Shown one piece after another: positions 34,934 through 43,621 of a DNA stretch of 56,232 bases. Under the pieces are notes generated by a model that made no database searches, was not told where the DNA came from, and saw only the letters and a program-made list of their open reading frames with translations. The position numbers were made by a program, and so were the translations under genes. The DNA is taken from contig JAJUJZ010000004.1 of the NCBI GenBank assembly GCA_029265075.1, positions 1-56,232 on the forward strand, written 5' to 3'. Each line of letters starts with the position of its first letter. Position 1 is the stretch's first letter. The stretch comes from Gammaproteobacteria bacterium. Its GTDB lineage: Bacteria; Pseudomonadota; Gammaproteobacteria; Pseudomonadales; CAMLJR01.

Positions 34934-37900
34934 ACCCGTTCGCCGGCGAGGCCGCCTTCCATGAGTCCGCCCCGACGCCAGTTTTGATAGCGATCTGGCG
35001 CTCCAGTACCCGCTGCCACTGGTCACGCAGCCGTTTGACGGACACAGGCTCAAGGGTGCCGAGCTGCTGGGCAAACAGCGACACACGCAGCTCCTCCAGC
35101 AGCCAGCGATACCGCAGCGCCTCGGGATTGCGCTCCAGCAGATCGGATTCCTTCCGGCGCAACTCATCGAGCTGCGTCTCCAGCGGTGACAGTTCACGGC
35201 TCAGCTCGCGGTCGCGCTGGAACTGGCCGCGCAGCTTTTCGATTCGCTGCTGCGCCGCCTTCAGGTAGACCGGGTAGCGCTGCAGCCAGATCCACGGCGT
35301 ACGGGTGATAAAGCCAGGCTCGAACAGATTCGACAGCTGCTGATCGATCTCCTGAAACACCGGCAGCCAGGCCAGCTCACTCCCTTTGCGCCGCGCCTGA
35401 CGCAGTTCGCCATAGCGCGCAGCTACCTCGACCAGCAATTCACCGAAGCGCTGTGCGGTCGGTACGATGGCACTCCGCTCAGCGTTGAGAAGCGTCCGGA
35501 AGGCCGCCTCGTCGCGCGGCAGTTCACGGCCTTCAATGAAAACTTCGCGATAGGTCGCGTACAGGATCTCGTTCAGCCACTCTTCGCGCCGCTGCGACAG
35601 CCCGGCCAGCTGCAGGTGGAGCTGGTTGCCACGCAGCAGCTCATTGCGCAGATATTTTGCCGTCTGCGCCGTCTGCAACTGCAGCAGGCGGATCAGTCCC
35701 TGTTCGGTGGCGCGTTGCGCCACCGCCGGCGACTCCACGAGCCGGATGGCGACCTCCTCGCCAGTATCGACCAATGCGGGATACGCTGTAACCTTCACGC
35801 CGGCCTGCTCGAAACTGTGGCTGAGTGGCAAGCGGCCAAAGTTCCAGTCGGTAACAGCCTCGTGGTGAAACTCGTCGCGCGTCTCCTGCCGCAGGCTGGC
35901 AGTCATCGGCTCACGCAGCTGCTCTTTCAGCGCCGCCAGGTCACGCCCGCGGCCCAGCAGCTCGCCATGCTCATCGACCACGCGGAAATTGACCTGGTAG
36001 AACGGTTCTATAGCTCCGGGCTGCCACTCCTCGGGCGCGATTTTCACTCCCACTTCCGCGGCGATCGCCTCGGTGAGTGCCTCCAGCAGCGAGCGGTCGG
36101 AGGGCTGCAACCGCGGCAGCAGCCGGTCGACCGCCTCTGGCACGGGCACCAACTGCTTACGCGATTGTTTGGGCAGCGTCTTGACCAGCGCGATCAGTTT
36201 GTCGCGCAGCAGCCCCGGCACCAGCCACTCGAAGCGATGCTGCGGAACGCGGTTGAGCAGCCCGATCGGCACCCGCACGGTGACGCCATCCTCGGGATGG
36301 CCCGGTTCGAAGCGATAGGTGATCTGCAGCACCATGTCGCCCAGCATGATGTGGTCGGGGAATTGCGCCTCTCCGGCTCCTTCGGCGGTGTGACGCATCA
36401 GCCGCTCACGCGGCACGAATAGAAGCTTCGGCTGCTCCCGCTCGGCACCGCGGCGCCACTGCTCGAAGCGTCGCGCGGTGGTGATATCGGCCGGCAGCCG
36501 CTCGTCGTAGAAGCGGAACAGCTCCTCTTCGTCGGCCAGGATGTCGCGGCGGCGGGTCTTCTCCTCCAGCCCCTGAATCTCCGCCACCAGCTGCTGGTTA
36601 TGGGCGAAGAACGGCGCGCTGGTGCGGTAGTCGCCACCCACCAGCGCGCTGCGGATAAAAAGCTCACGCGAGACGACCGGGTCGATCGGTCCGTAATGGA
36701 CCCGCTGCTTGTCGCTGATCACCAGGCCGTAGAGGGTGATCGTCTCCAGCGCGGTCACCTGCCCCTGCCGCGCCTGCCAGCGTGGCTCGCTATAGCGCCG
36801 CTTCAGCAGGTTGTCGTTGATGCCCAGCACCCAGGCCGGATCGATGCGGGCCACACCGCGCGCGTAGACCTGGCTGGTCTCGACGATCTCGGCCGCGACG
36901 ATCCACCTGGGCGGCTTCCTGAACAGCGACGAGCCGGGGAAGATGCGCAGCTTGCGGTTGCGTGCACCGAGATACTCACGATTGTCACCGAGCTGGCCGA
37001 TGTGGCTGAGCAGGCCGCTGAGCAGCGCCTTGTGGATGGCATCGTAGCTGGCCGGCTCCTGATTCTCACGGAAGCCCAGCGCCTGGCAGGCGAGCCGCAG
37101 CTGGTGGTGCACATCGCGCCATTCACGCAGCCTTAACGGTGACAGAAACTCCTTCTCGCAGCGCTTACGCCACTGGTTGCCGGAGAGTGCCTGACGCAGC
37201 TGCTCGCTGTAGTCCCACAGCGCCACATAGGCAAGAAAGTCTGAATCGGGCTGCACGAAGCGGCGGTGCTGCTCGTCCGCCGCCTGCTGGCGGTCAGCCG
37301 GGCGCTCGCGCGGATCCTGCACGCTGAGCGCGGCCGCGATGATCAGCACCTCGCGCAGACTGCCGAGCTTGCGCGCCTCCAGCAGCATCCGTCCCAGCCT
37401 TGGATCGGCCGGCAGCCGCGCCAGCTCGCGCCCGACCGGTGTCAGTTGTCGCTGCGCGTCGACGGCGCCCAGCTCCTCCAGCAGGGCGAAGCCGTCGTTG
37501 ATCTGGCGCCGGTCCGGCATGTCCAGGAAGGGGAAGCGCTCGACATCACCCAGCCGCAGCGACAGCAGTTGCAGTACCACCGCAGCGAGGTTGGTGCGCA
37601 GGATCTCGGCGTCAGTGAATTCGGGCCGCGCGGCGAAATCGGTCTCGCTGTAGAGCCGCACGCAGATGCCGGGACCGACCCGGCCGCAGCGTCCCTTGCG
37701 CTGTTCGGCGCTCGCCTGCGAAATCGGTTCGATCGGCAGCCGCTGCAGCTTGCTGCGGTAGCTGTAGCGGCTGATGCGCGCGAGGCCACTGTCGATCACG
37801 TAGCGAATGCCCGGCACCGTCAGTGAGGTCTCGGCCACATTGGTGGCTAGGACCACGCGAGTGCCCTTGCGTTTGGAGAGATCGAAAACGCGCTGCTGCT

Positions 37901-38969
37901 CGTTCATCGACAGCCGCGCGTAAAGCGGCACGATGTCCAGGTGAGGCAGCGCGCTCTTGCGCAGCAACTGTGCCGTTTCGCGGATCTCGCGTTCGCCCGG
38001 CAGGAACACCAGCACATCGCCTTTGAGGCCGCCCGGCTCCGCCACCAGCTCGCCGAGTGCGGCCTCGACCGCGCCCGCCAGATCAAGCGTATCGACCAGT
38101 TCGTCGAGCGGTCGGTAGCGCGTCTCGATCGGCCACGTGCGGCCACTCACTTCGATCACCGGGGCATTGCCGAAATGCCGGGAGAAGGTCTCAAGGTTGA
38201 TGGTGGCCGAGGTAATGATCAGCTTGAGATCGGGCCGGCGCGGCAGCAGGTTTTTCAGGTAGCCGAGCAAAAAATCGATGTTAAGGCTGCGCTCGTGCGC
38301 CTCATCGATGATCAGCGTGTCGTACTTGTTAAGGAAGCGGTCCTGCTGAATCTCAGCCAGCAGGATACCGTCGGTCATCACCTTGACGCTGGTCTGTTCC
38401 GAGACCTGATCGGTGAAGCGCACCTGATAACCAACCCGCTCGCCAAGGGCGCCGCCGATCTCTTCGGCGAGACGGGTGGCCACACTGCGCGCGGCGATCC
38501 GGCGCGGCTGGGTGTGGCCGATCATACCGCGGGCGCCGCGCCCCAGCTCCAGACAGATCTTGGGAAGCTGAGTGGTCTTGCCAGAGCCCGTCTCACCGGC
38601 AACGATCACGACCTGGTGGTCGCGGATGGCGTCTGCGATCTCCTCGCGCCGCGCCACCACCGGCAGATCGGGCCAGTTCAGCGTCGGCAGTGCAGCGCGG
38701 CGTGCCGCCACCTCCTGCATCGAAGCGGCAATCGCGGCCGTCAGTCCCTGTACCGCCTCATCGTCCGCCCCTGCGGCCGGCGACTTTGCGGCCAGCCGCC
38801 GCCACCGTTGCCATAGCGTCTGGCGCTCACGCAGCAGTACCTCATCAAGCTGAGGGCGCAACGCAGCCAGTGCGGGCGACAGCGCAGAGTGATCGACCGG
38901 ACGACGGCCGGCACGGCGAGAAGGTCGAGACACGCGAGGCGGAACTCCGGAGCCGGGAAAAGCGCGCAA
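34923..38969 (-). CDS. hrpA: ATP-dependent RNA helicase HrpA
   Basis: HrpA is a DEAH-box helicase of mRNA processing and stalled-ribosome rescue. The 1348-residue length is near that of the E. coli protein (1300). The motifs are in order: VIVAGETGSGKTTQLPKICL (Walker A), GHTQPRRIAARSVATRLAEE, IIDEAHERSLNIDFLLGYLK, SATIN, VFLPGEREI, VVLATNVAETSLTVPGIRYV and QRKGRCGRVGPG, then the HA2/OB domain and the long C-terminal DUF3418 region. The start is uncertain: only TTG at 38969 precedes the family N-terminus, with no clear Shine-Dalgarno. The final residues (DSWKAASPANGFSR) are encoded by a REP-like arm at 34939-34960, and the gene overlaps the gdhA end by 11 bases. Confidence 0.93.
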   Translation of the reverse strand: MRAFPGSGVPPRVSRPSRRAGRRPVDHSALSPALAALRPQLDEVLLRERQTLWQRWRRLAAKSPAAGADDEAVQGLTAAIAASMQEVAARRAALPTLNWPDLPVVARREEIADAIRDHQVVIVAGETGSGKTTQLPKICLELGRGARGMIGHTQPRRIAARSVATRLAEEIGGALGERVGYQVRFTDQVSEQTSVKVMTDGILLAEIQQDRFLNKYDTLIIDEAHERSLNIDFLLGYLKNLLPRRPDLKLIITSATINLETFSRHFGNAPVIEVSGRTWPIETRYRPLDELVDTLDLAGAVEAALGELVAEPGGLKGDVLVFLPGEREIRETAQLLRKSALPHLDIVPLYARLSMNEQQRVFDLSKRKGTRVVLATNVAETSLTVPGIRYVIDSGLARISRYSYRSKLQRLPIEPISQASAEQRKGRCGRVGPGICVRLYSETDFAARPEFTDAEILRTNLAAVVLQLLSLRLGDVERFPFLDMPDRRQINDGFALLEELGAVDAQRQLTPVGRELARLPADPRLGRMLLEARKLGSLREVLIIAAALSVQDPRERPADRQQAADEQHRRFVQPDSDFLAYVALWDYSEQLRQALSGNQWRKRCEKEFLSPLRLREWRDVHHQLRLACQALGFRENQEPASYDAIHKALLSGLLSHIGQLGDNREYLGARNRKLRIFPGSSLFRKPPRWIVAAEIVETSQVYARGVARIDPAWVLGINDNLLKRRYSEPRWQARQGQVTALETITLYGLVISDKQRVHYGPIDPVVSRELFIRSALVGGDYRTSAPFFAHNQQLVAEIQGLEEKTRRRDILADEEELFRFYDERLPADITTARRFEQWRRGAEREQPKLLFVPRERLMRHTAEGAGEAQFPDHIMLGDMVLQITYRFEPGHPEDGVTVRVPIGLLNRVPQHRFEWLVPGLLRDKLIALVKTLPKQSRKQLVPVPEAVDRLLPRLQPSDRSLLEALTEAIAAEVGVKIAPEEWQPGAIEPFYQVNFRVVDEHGELLGRGRDLAALKEQLREPMTASLRQETRDEFHHEAVTDWNFGRLPLSHSFEQAGVKVTAYPALVDTGEEVAIRLVESPAVAQRATEQGLIRLLQLQTAQTAKYLRNELLRGNQLHLQLAGLSQRREEWLNEILYATYREVFIEGRELPRDEAAFRTLLNAERSAIVPTAQRFGELLVEVAARYGELRQARRKGSELAWLPVFQEIDQQLSNLFEPGFITRTPWIWLQRYPVYLKAAQQRIEKLRGQFQRDRELSRELSPLETQLDELRRKESDLLERNPEALRYRWLLEELRVSLFAQQLGTLEPVSVKRLRDQWQRVLERQIAIKTGVGADSWKAASPANGFSR
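34939..34960. repeat. half REP-like arm inside hrpA 3' end
   Basis: TTCGCCGGCGAGGCCG followed by CCTTCC matches the left arms of the full REP-like copies, only five bases after the gdhA stop. Read on the other strand it codes for the last residues of HrpA before the stop at 34923-34925, so the repeat appears to have replaced or extended the original C-terminus. Confidence 0.55.
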
Positions 38970-39043
38970 TTATAAGCGCTGGCGCAGATCCTGGGGCCGC
39001 GGGTCACCAGCGGACGTGGAACGGGAGACTCGGCAGCATTGCG

Positions 39044-39118
39044 TTCACCTGCAAGGCCGGCGCCCGGGTAAGCGCCGCAGCGCAGTCATCCCCGGCGGGA
39101 GCCGGCCTCGCCGGCGAA
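39044..39118. repeat. REP-like inverted repeat, copy D
   Basis: The left arm TTCACCTGCAAGGCCGGC and the right arm GGAGCCGGCCTCGCCGGC, ending in GAA, form a 75-base hairpin unit between the start of hrpA and the stop of fadD. The 188-base interval holds nothing else recognisable except the hrpA promoter region, so the unit may act as the fadD transcript end. Confidence 0.65.
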
Positions 39119-39157
39119 CGGTTCTGGCGCGGGCCTGTGCGAACTGCAGGGGTGTGG

Positions 39158-40870
39158 CTAGGCGCTGCCCTGTCCGGCAGCGCTCTTGCGCGCCTCTTCT
39201 TCGCGCAACTCCCGGCGCAGCACCTTGCCGACATTACTCTTGGGCAATTCGGAGCGGAACTCGACCATTTTCGGTACTTTGTAACCAGTCAGCTCCTGCC
39301 GGGCGAACTCGCGCACTGCCGCTTCAGTCAGCGACGGGTCGCGTGCGACCACGAACACCTTCACCACCTCGCCGGAATGTTCATCCGGCACGCCGATGAC
39401 GGCACACTCGACGATGCCCGGGTGCCGGCTGATGACATCCTCGACTTCGCCGGGGAAGACCTTGAAGCCCGAGACGGTTATCAGATCTTTCTTGCGATCA
39501 ACGATCTTGAGGTAGCCATCCTCACGGACCACTGCAATATCGCCGGTTTTGAGCCACCCTTCAGCATCCAGCACCTTGCGGGTTTCGTCGTCGCGGTTCC
39601 AGTACCCCAGCATCACCTGCGGACCACGTACACAAAGTTCGCCCGGCTCATTGATCGGTACGTCATTGCCATCATCATCGATCAGCCGCACTTCGGTTGA
39701 GGAGAGCGCGATGCCGATGGTGCCAAGCTGGTTATTATTGCCGGGGTTTACCGATACCACCGGCGACGCCTCGGTCAGACCGTAGCCTTCGAACACCGGC
39801 TGTCCCGTGCACTCCTGCCACCGGCGGGCGGCACCAGAGGTGAGCGCCATGCCCCCCGAAATAGTCACCTTGAGATGACTGAAATCGAGTGCCCGGAAAC
39901 CCTCGTGATTGCACAGCGCGACAAACAGAGTGTTGAGACCACTGAGGCCGGTGAACGGCCACTTCTTCATATCCTTCACCATCGCGTTCAGATCGCGCGG
40001 ATTGGGAATCAGCACCGAGTGGTTGCCGCTGGTCAGCATGATCATGCTGAGGATGAAGGAGTAGATGTGATACAGCGGCAGTGGCGCAATGAAGGTTTCC
40101 TGACCCGGGCGGATGCCATAGGTGGCAAACATTTCCTCGCCCTGCAGGGTGTTGGCCATCAGGTTACGATGCGACAGCATGGCCCCCTTGGCTACACCCG
40201 TGGTACCACCGGTGTATTGCAGCACTGCGAGTTCGTTGGGCTCGGGGTCGGCCTGCCGCAGCTGGCCGGGATCACCCTGCCGGATCACATCGGTGTAGCG
40301 AACCGCACCCGGAATATCGAACGGCGGCACCATCTTTTTGATGCGGCGCGCAGCGAAGTTGATGACAGCCCGCCTGAGCGGTGGGTGCAGATCGGCAACC
40401 TCGGTAACGATCACCACCTTCACCCCGGTTCTGGGCAGGATCGACGCCGCTACATGGGCGACGTTGGCCAGCACCACCAGCGCCTTGACGCCGGCATCGT
40501 TGAACTGATGTTCGGCCTCGGCCGCGCTGTAGAGCGGGTTAGTATTGACCACCACCAGACCAGCGCGCAGGGCACCAAAGAGGGCGACGGGATACTGAAC
40601 GATGTTGGGCAGCTGCAGCGCGATACGGTCACCGGGCTTGAGATCCGGCTGCGACTGCAGCCAGGCGGCAAAGCCGGCGGAATAGCGATCGAGTTCGGCG
40701 AAGGTGAGCGTTCTGCCGAGACTGGTAAAGGCCGGCCGCTCCGCAAACCGTGCAACTGCCTCGCCAAACATCGCCAGCAGATTGCGATAGCGATCGACAT
40801 CGATGGTCTGCGCGACACCTGCCTGGTCCCGCGCCTGCGCTACGCGCCGCGCAATTTCTGTTGATGGCAT
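39158..40870 (-). CDS. fadD: long-chain fatty acid-CoA ligase
   Basis: FadD activates long-chain fatty acids to acyl-CoA at the inner membrane for beta-oxidation or lipid synthesis. The 570-residue protein has the ANL-superfamily blocks QYTGGTTGVAKGAMLSHRN (AMP-binding loop), PLPLYHIYSF, FEGYGLTEASPVVSVNP and GWLKTGDIAVVREDGYLKIV. The FadD signature DRKKDLITVSGFKVFPGEVE follows, with the catalytic Lys near the end in ELPKSNVGKVLRREL. The start at 40870 is chosen because GGAG lies seven bases before it; the longer frame would add 19 residues. It stands alone between hrpA and a small conserved-looking gene, and no other fad gene is near. Confidence 0.93.
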   Translation of the reverse strand: MPSTEIARRVAQARDQAGVAQTIDVDRYRNLLAMFGEAVARFAERPAFTSLGRTLTFAELDRYSAGFAAWLQSQPDLKPGDRIALQLPNIVQYPVALFGALRAGLVVVNTNPLYSAAEAEHQFNDAGVKALVVLANVAHVAASILPRTGVKVVIVTEVADLHPPLRRAVINFAARRIKKMVPPFDIPGAVRYTDVIRQGDPGQLRQADPEPNELAVLQYTGGTTGVAKGAMLSHRNLMANTLQGEEMFATYGIRPGQETFIAPLPLYHIYSFILSMIMLTSGNHSVLIPNPRDLNAMVKDMKKWPFTGLSGLNTLFVALCNHEGFRALDFSHLKVTISGGMALTSGAARRWQECTGQPVFEGYGLTEASPVVSVNPGNNNQLGTIGIALSSTEVRLIDDDGNDVPINEPGELCVRGPQVMLGYWNRDDETRKVLDAEGWLKTGDIAVVREDGYLKIVDRKKDLITVSGFKVFPGEVEDVISRHPGIVECAVIGVPDEHSGEVVKVFVVARDPSLTEAAVREFARQELTGYKVPKMVEFRSELPKSNVGKVLRRELREEEARKSAAGQGSA

Positions 40871-40989
40871 ATTGAACTCCGCTCCCTCGTGCGCGAGCGA
40901 TCCACGGGTGATCGCGTCCTGCAACAAACAGATATTGCTATGTATCTGAAGTTGAGACGGTGACCGCGAGCCACCGTTCCACGGCCATC

Positions 40990-41481
40990 TCAGCTGGCAA
41001 CGGCTTCCTGCTGGCGGAACTGGTCCGGATCCAGGAACTGCAGATCAACCACCAGTTCGCCGGGGTAACCAGTATGCACGGCCGCCCCCATGGCATTGAG
41101 ATGACCCGCCTGCATGCCAATCGCCGGCGGCATGAACATCGTCTGCGTGCCGTCTTCGGTGGCCAGCGTTCTGACTGGCTTCTCTTCTTTGAGAATGGTC
41201 GCAAAATTGGTCACCAGCACGCCCGTGAGTTTACGCAGCAGCGAAAAATTGAGCGGGCCCCGCAGTTCGGAGCGATCCAGTCGCATGGTGACATCGACCG
41301 AAGTGCCATCTTCCATCTGCCACTTGGTCAGGAAGATGCGCTTGCCCTCCTCCAGGGCGCGGAAGCGCTGCTTGGCCTCGACGCGCGGGCAATCGTGAAA
41401 GCTCTTGACCAGAATGGTCGCCAGCACATTGAGCAATACAGTTTCTGAAACTTGCTGGGTCTGATAGGAACGGGAAGACAT
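40990..41481 (-). CDS. hypothetical cytosolic protein
   Basis: This is a 163-residue soluble protein without signal peptide or membrane segment; I recognise no family. Its middle (AKQRFRALEEGKRIFLTKWQ, then DVTMRLDRSELRGPLNFSLL) alternates hydrophobic and charged residues like a compact alpha/beta domain. The end (GELVVDLQFLDPDQFRQQEA) is acidic. The start at 41481 (MSSRSYQTQQ) is used; the frame is open upstream but that part runs into the promoter region of the divergent gene and lacks protein-like composition. It ends 119 bases before the fadD start and could share a transcript with it. Confidence is in its being a gene, not in its function. Confidence 0.7.
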   Translation of the reverse strand: MSSRSYQTQQVSETVLLNVLATILVKSFHDCPRVEAKQRFRALEEGKRIFLTKWQMEDGTSVDVTMRLDRSELRGPLNFSLLRKLTGVLVTNFATILKEEKPVRTLATEDGTQTMFMPPAIGMQAGHLNAMGAAVHTGYPGELVVDLQFLDPDQFRQQEAVAS

Positions 41482-41555
41482 CGTTATCGTTCTCGGCCAG
41501 GTAAAAAAACGGCGAGCGTCTCTGGAAAAACGGCTCAGCGGCAGTCTAAAGCACC

Positions 41556-41610
41556 ATTTTGGGCAAAGCCAGCCACTGCGATCAGCGCCCGGTCTGCCTT
41601 TGGACAAAAT
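41556..41610. promoter_or_regulatory. 13-bp inverted repeat between divergent hypothetical genes
   Basis: ATTTTGGGCAAAG (41556-41568) and CTTTGGACAAAAT (41598-41610) are inverted with 11 of 13 positions matching and 29 bases between. The pair is central in the 262-base divergent region, a layout suited to a looping or dual-promoter operator. No regulator is recognised. Confidence 0.4.
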
Positions 41611-41743
41611 GTCACTCCTTTGCCATTCTTCAAACGTTTCTGCTGTACCACCGCGTTCAGCAACCCTCCTCATCGATTTGATTGCAGGGACGAACCGGCC
41701 GGCCCCGGCGGGCGTCAAGGTAGATACGAGGTTGTAGATTTCC

Positions 41744-42829
41744 ATGATTTTCCGAGCTTTTTCACCCCTGACACTGGCGGCGGCGCTGCTGTTTTCGATG
41801 CCCGCACTCGCTCAGGGGAACGACGCCAGCGTCAGCGCCCTGCGCGCCACCCTCGCTGATCTGAGCCAGGAGCAACGCGCGCTCGAGGTCGAGCTGGCGA
41901 CTAAACGGGAGCAGCTCGTCGCGCTGAGGAACCGTCCATCGGCGGAACAGGCCGAGCTGCTCGAAGCAGAAGCCGCCGTGCGTCAGGCCCGCAGTGAACT
42001 GGCTGCCAACCCCGCCCCCGACGTGCAGGCCCGCCTCAACAATGCCGAATTCAAACTGACGCTGGCCGAACGCAAATGGAGCAAAAGCAACGCAGAGGCT
42101 GCGGCCCTCGCGGAAGTGATCGCAGCGCTGGAAAGGCGGCTGAGCGAGCAGAAAGCGGCAGAGCAGCGCACCCGGCAGCAACTCGCTGCCGCTGAACGCA
42201 GCGTGCAGGACCGTCTGGTCCGGGAGCGGGCTGAGCGGGAGAGGAAAGAGCGCGAACTGGAGCTGACCCGCCGCGAAGCGGAAGCAGCACAGGCGGAAAT
42301 CGAACGGCTGAAAGCCCTGCTGGCGGAACGCGAAGCCGCGAGTCAGACAGAAGCAGGGGAAGCCGCTGGTGAGGAGGCCGTCGCTGCCGCCGAACCCGCA
42401 GCCACGACGCGGAGCTCAGCCACCATCGAACCGTCGGCCCGGCCTGCTGACCAGGCACCGCCTGCCGCTGATGGGCTGGCACGGCTGGCCACTCAGAGCG
42501 AGGTGCTGACCGAACTGCGCCGGCTGCAGGCGGCCGTCGCTCAGGCGGAGGGTCGTGAACGGCTGGTCAACGACGTGCTCTGGGCCAAACGGTTCGACGG
42601 CGATCGCGAAGTCGACAAGATCCGGGTATCGCTGCGTGCACTCGGCAATGGTCAGTTCCGCGGCCAGGAGCAGCTGCCGGCGGGTGACTACCGGCTGGTG
42701 GTTGGCTTTGATGAATGGCCGCTGACACTCTCCGGCCACGAAGCAGCAGCGGCGCAGGTCTTCCTCCTCGACCGCAGCAGTGATGCTTCACGACTGGTGC
42801 TCTACAGCGAACAGCTGGAGCATCGGTAA
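41744..42829 (+). CDS. secreted coiled-coil protein of unknown function
   Basis: This is a 361-residue protein with a clear signal peptide (PLTLAAALLFSMPALAQG, cleavage after ALA near residue 23). Residues about 28-200 are a long, almost uninterrupted coiled coil rich in Glu, Arg, Ala and Leu. An Ala/Glu/Pro-rich linker (about 200-245) follows, then a C-terminal domain of about 110 residues (ERLVNDVLWAKRFDGDREVD, later LPAGDYRLVVGFDEWPLTL) that looks beta-rich. The shape resembles periplasmic organising or peptidoglycan-associated proteins, but no domain is recognised. GAGG lies about ten bases before ATG 41744. It is divergent from the 163-residue gene and convergent with the opp operon, one base before the oppF stop. 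Confidence 0.8.
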   Translation: MIFRAFSPLTLAAALLFSMPALAQGNDASVSALRATLADLSQEQRALEVELATKREQLVALRNRPSAEQAELLEAEAAVRQARSELAANPAPDVQARLNNAEFKLTLAERKWSKSNAEAAALAEVIAALERRLSEQKAAEQRTRQQLAAAERSVQDRLVRERAERERKERELELTRREAEAAQAEIERLKALLAEREAASQTEAGEAAGEEAVAAAEPAATTRSSATIEPSARPADQAPPAADGLARLATQSEVLTELRRLQAAVAQAEGRERLVNDVLWAKRFDGDREVDKIRVSLRALGNGQFRGQEQLPAGDYRLVVGFDEWPLTLSGHEAAAAQVFLLDRSSDASRLVLYSEQLEHR

Positions 42830-43621
42830 TCAGTCGGTCCGGCGCCGTCCCGGCTCGGGTCGTGGCCGGACCGCCAGCAAGTGGCGGGTGAACGGATGGG
42901 ACGGAGCGGTGAACAGCTGCTCCGTCGGTGCCACCTCCAGCAGCTGGCCACTTTTCATGACCGCGACGCGATCAGCCAGATAGCGTACGACTGCCAGGTC
43001 GTGAGCGATAAACAGCATCGCCAGCCCCATCTCGCGCCGCAAATCCGCCAGCAGGTTGATCACCTGCGCCTGCACCGACACATCCAGCGCCGATGTAGGC
43101 TCGTCACACACCAGCATCTCCGGCTCGGTAATCAGCGCCCGCGCAATGCCGATACGCTGCCGCTGGCCGCCCGAGAACTCGTGCGGATAGCGCCCTGCCA
43201 TGCTGGCCGCCAGCCCTACCCGCTCCAGCCACTCCCGCACGCGCGGCGCGGGATCACCCCGCCAGCCCTGCAGGCGCAGCGGTTCGGCCAGACTTTCCCC
43301 GATGGTCAGGCGTGGATTGAGGGTCGCGTAGGGATCCTGAAAAACCATCTGCATGCTGCGCGCGTAGCGCTGAAAGTCGGCGCGCCGATAGCGCCGTGGC
43401 AAGGTTTCGCCCCGAAAACGCACCTCCCCGGCGCTCTTCTCCTCCAGCCCCAGCACCATGCGGCCGAGGGTCGATTTGCCTGATCCGCTCTCGCCCACCA
43501 GTCCCAGCACTTCGCCGCGCGCCAGCGTGAACGACACGTTGTCCACCGCCAGCAGTGAACTGCCCCCCGGCAGACGATAGCGCCGGGTCAGGCCAGTGAT
43601 CTCCAGCAACGGCTCGCTCAT
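42830..43621 (-). CDS. oppF: oligopeptide ABC transporter ATP-binding protein (OppF type)
   Basis: This is one of two ATPases powering peptide uptake. The 263-residue protein has Walker A GESGSGKST (43-51), Q-loop VFQDPYATLNPRLTI, signature EFSGGQRQRIGIARAL, Walker B MLVCDEPTSALD and switch His in IAHDLAVVRY. It is about 60 residues shorter than typical OppF because the C-terminal oligopeptide-transporter extension with its cysteines is missing after SHPFTRHLLAVRP. Its start overlaps the oppD stop (ATGA at 43618-43621), so translation is coupled. It is the last gene of the operon and its stop abuts the convergent coiled-coil gene. Confidence 0.92.
   Translation of the reverse strand: MSEPLLEITGLTRRYRLPGGSSLLAVDNVSFTLARGEVLGLVGESGSGKSTLGRMVLGLEEKSAGEVRFRGETLPRRYRRADFQRYARSMQMVFQDPYATLNPRLTIGESLAEPLRLQGWRGDPAPRVREWLERVGLAASMAGRYPHEFSGGQRQRIGIARALITEPEMLVCDEPTSALDVSVQAQVINLLADLRREMGLAMLFIAHDLAVVRYLADRVAVMKSGQLLEVAPTEQLFTAPSHPFTRHLLAVRPRPEPGRRRTD

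Noticed and set aside
34013-35197. 394-codon open frame on the minus strand spanning gdhA and the hrpA end
   Set aside because: Both overlapped genes are well supported in other frames; the translation has no recognisable family.
38969-38974. TATAAT on the minus strand at the hrpA start
   Set aside because: It coincides with the TTG start codon, and the -35 position does not match. If it were the promoter, translation would need a start inside the conserved region, where no good codon exists.
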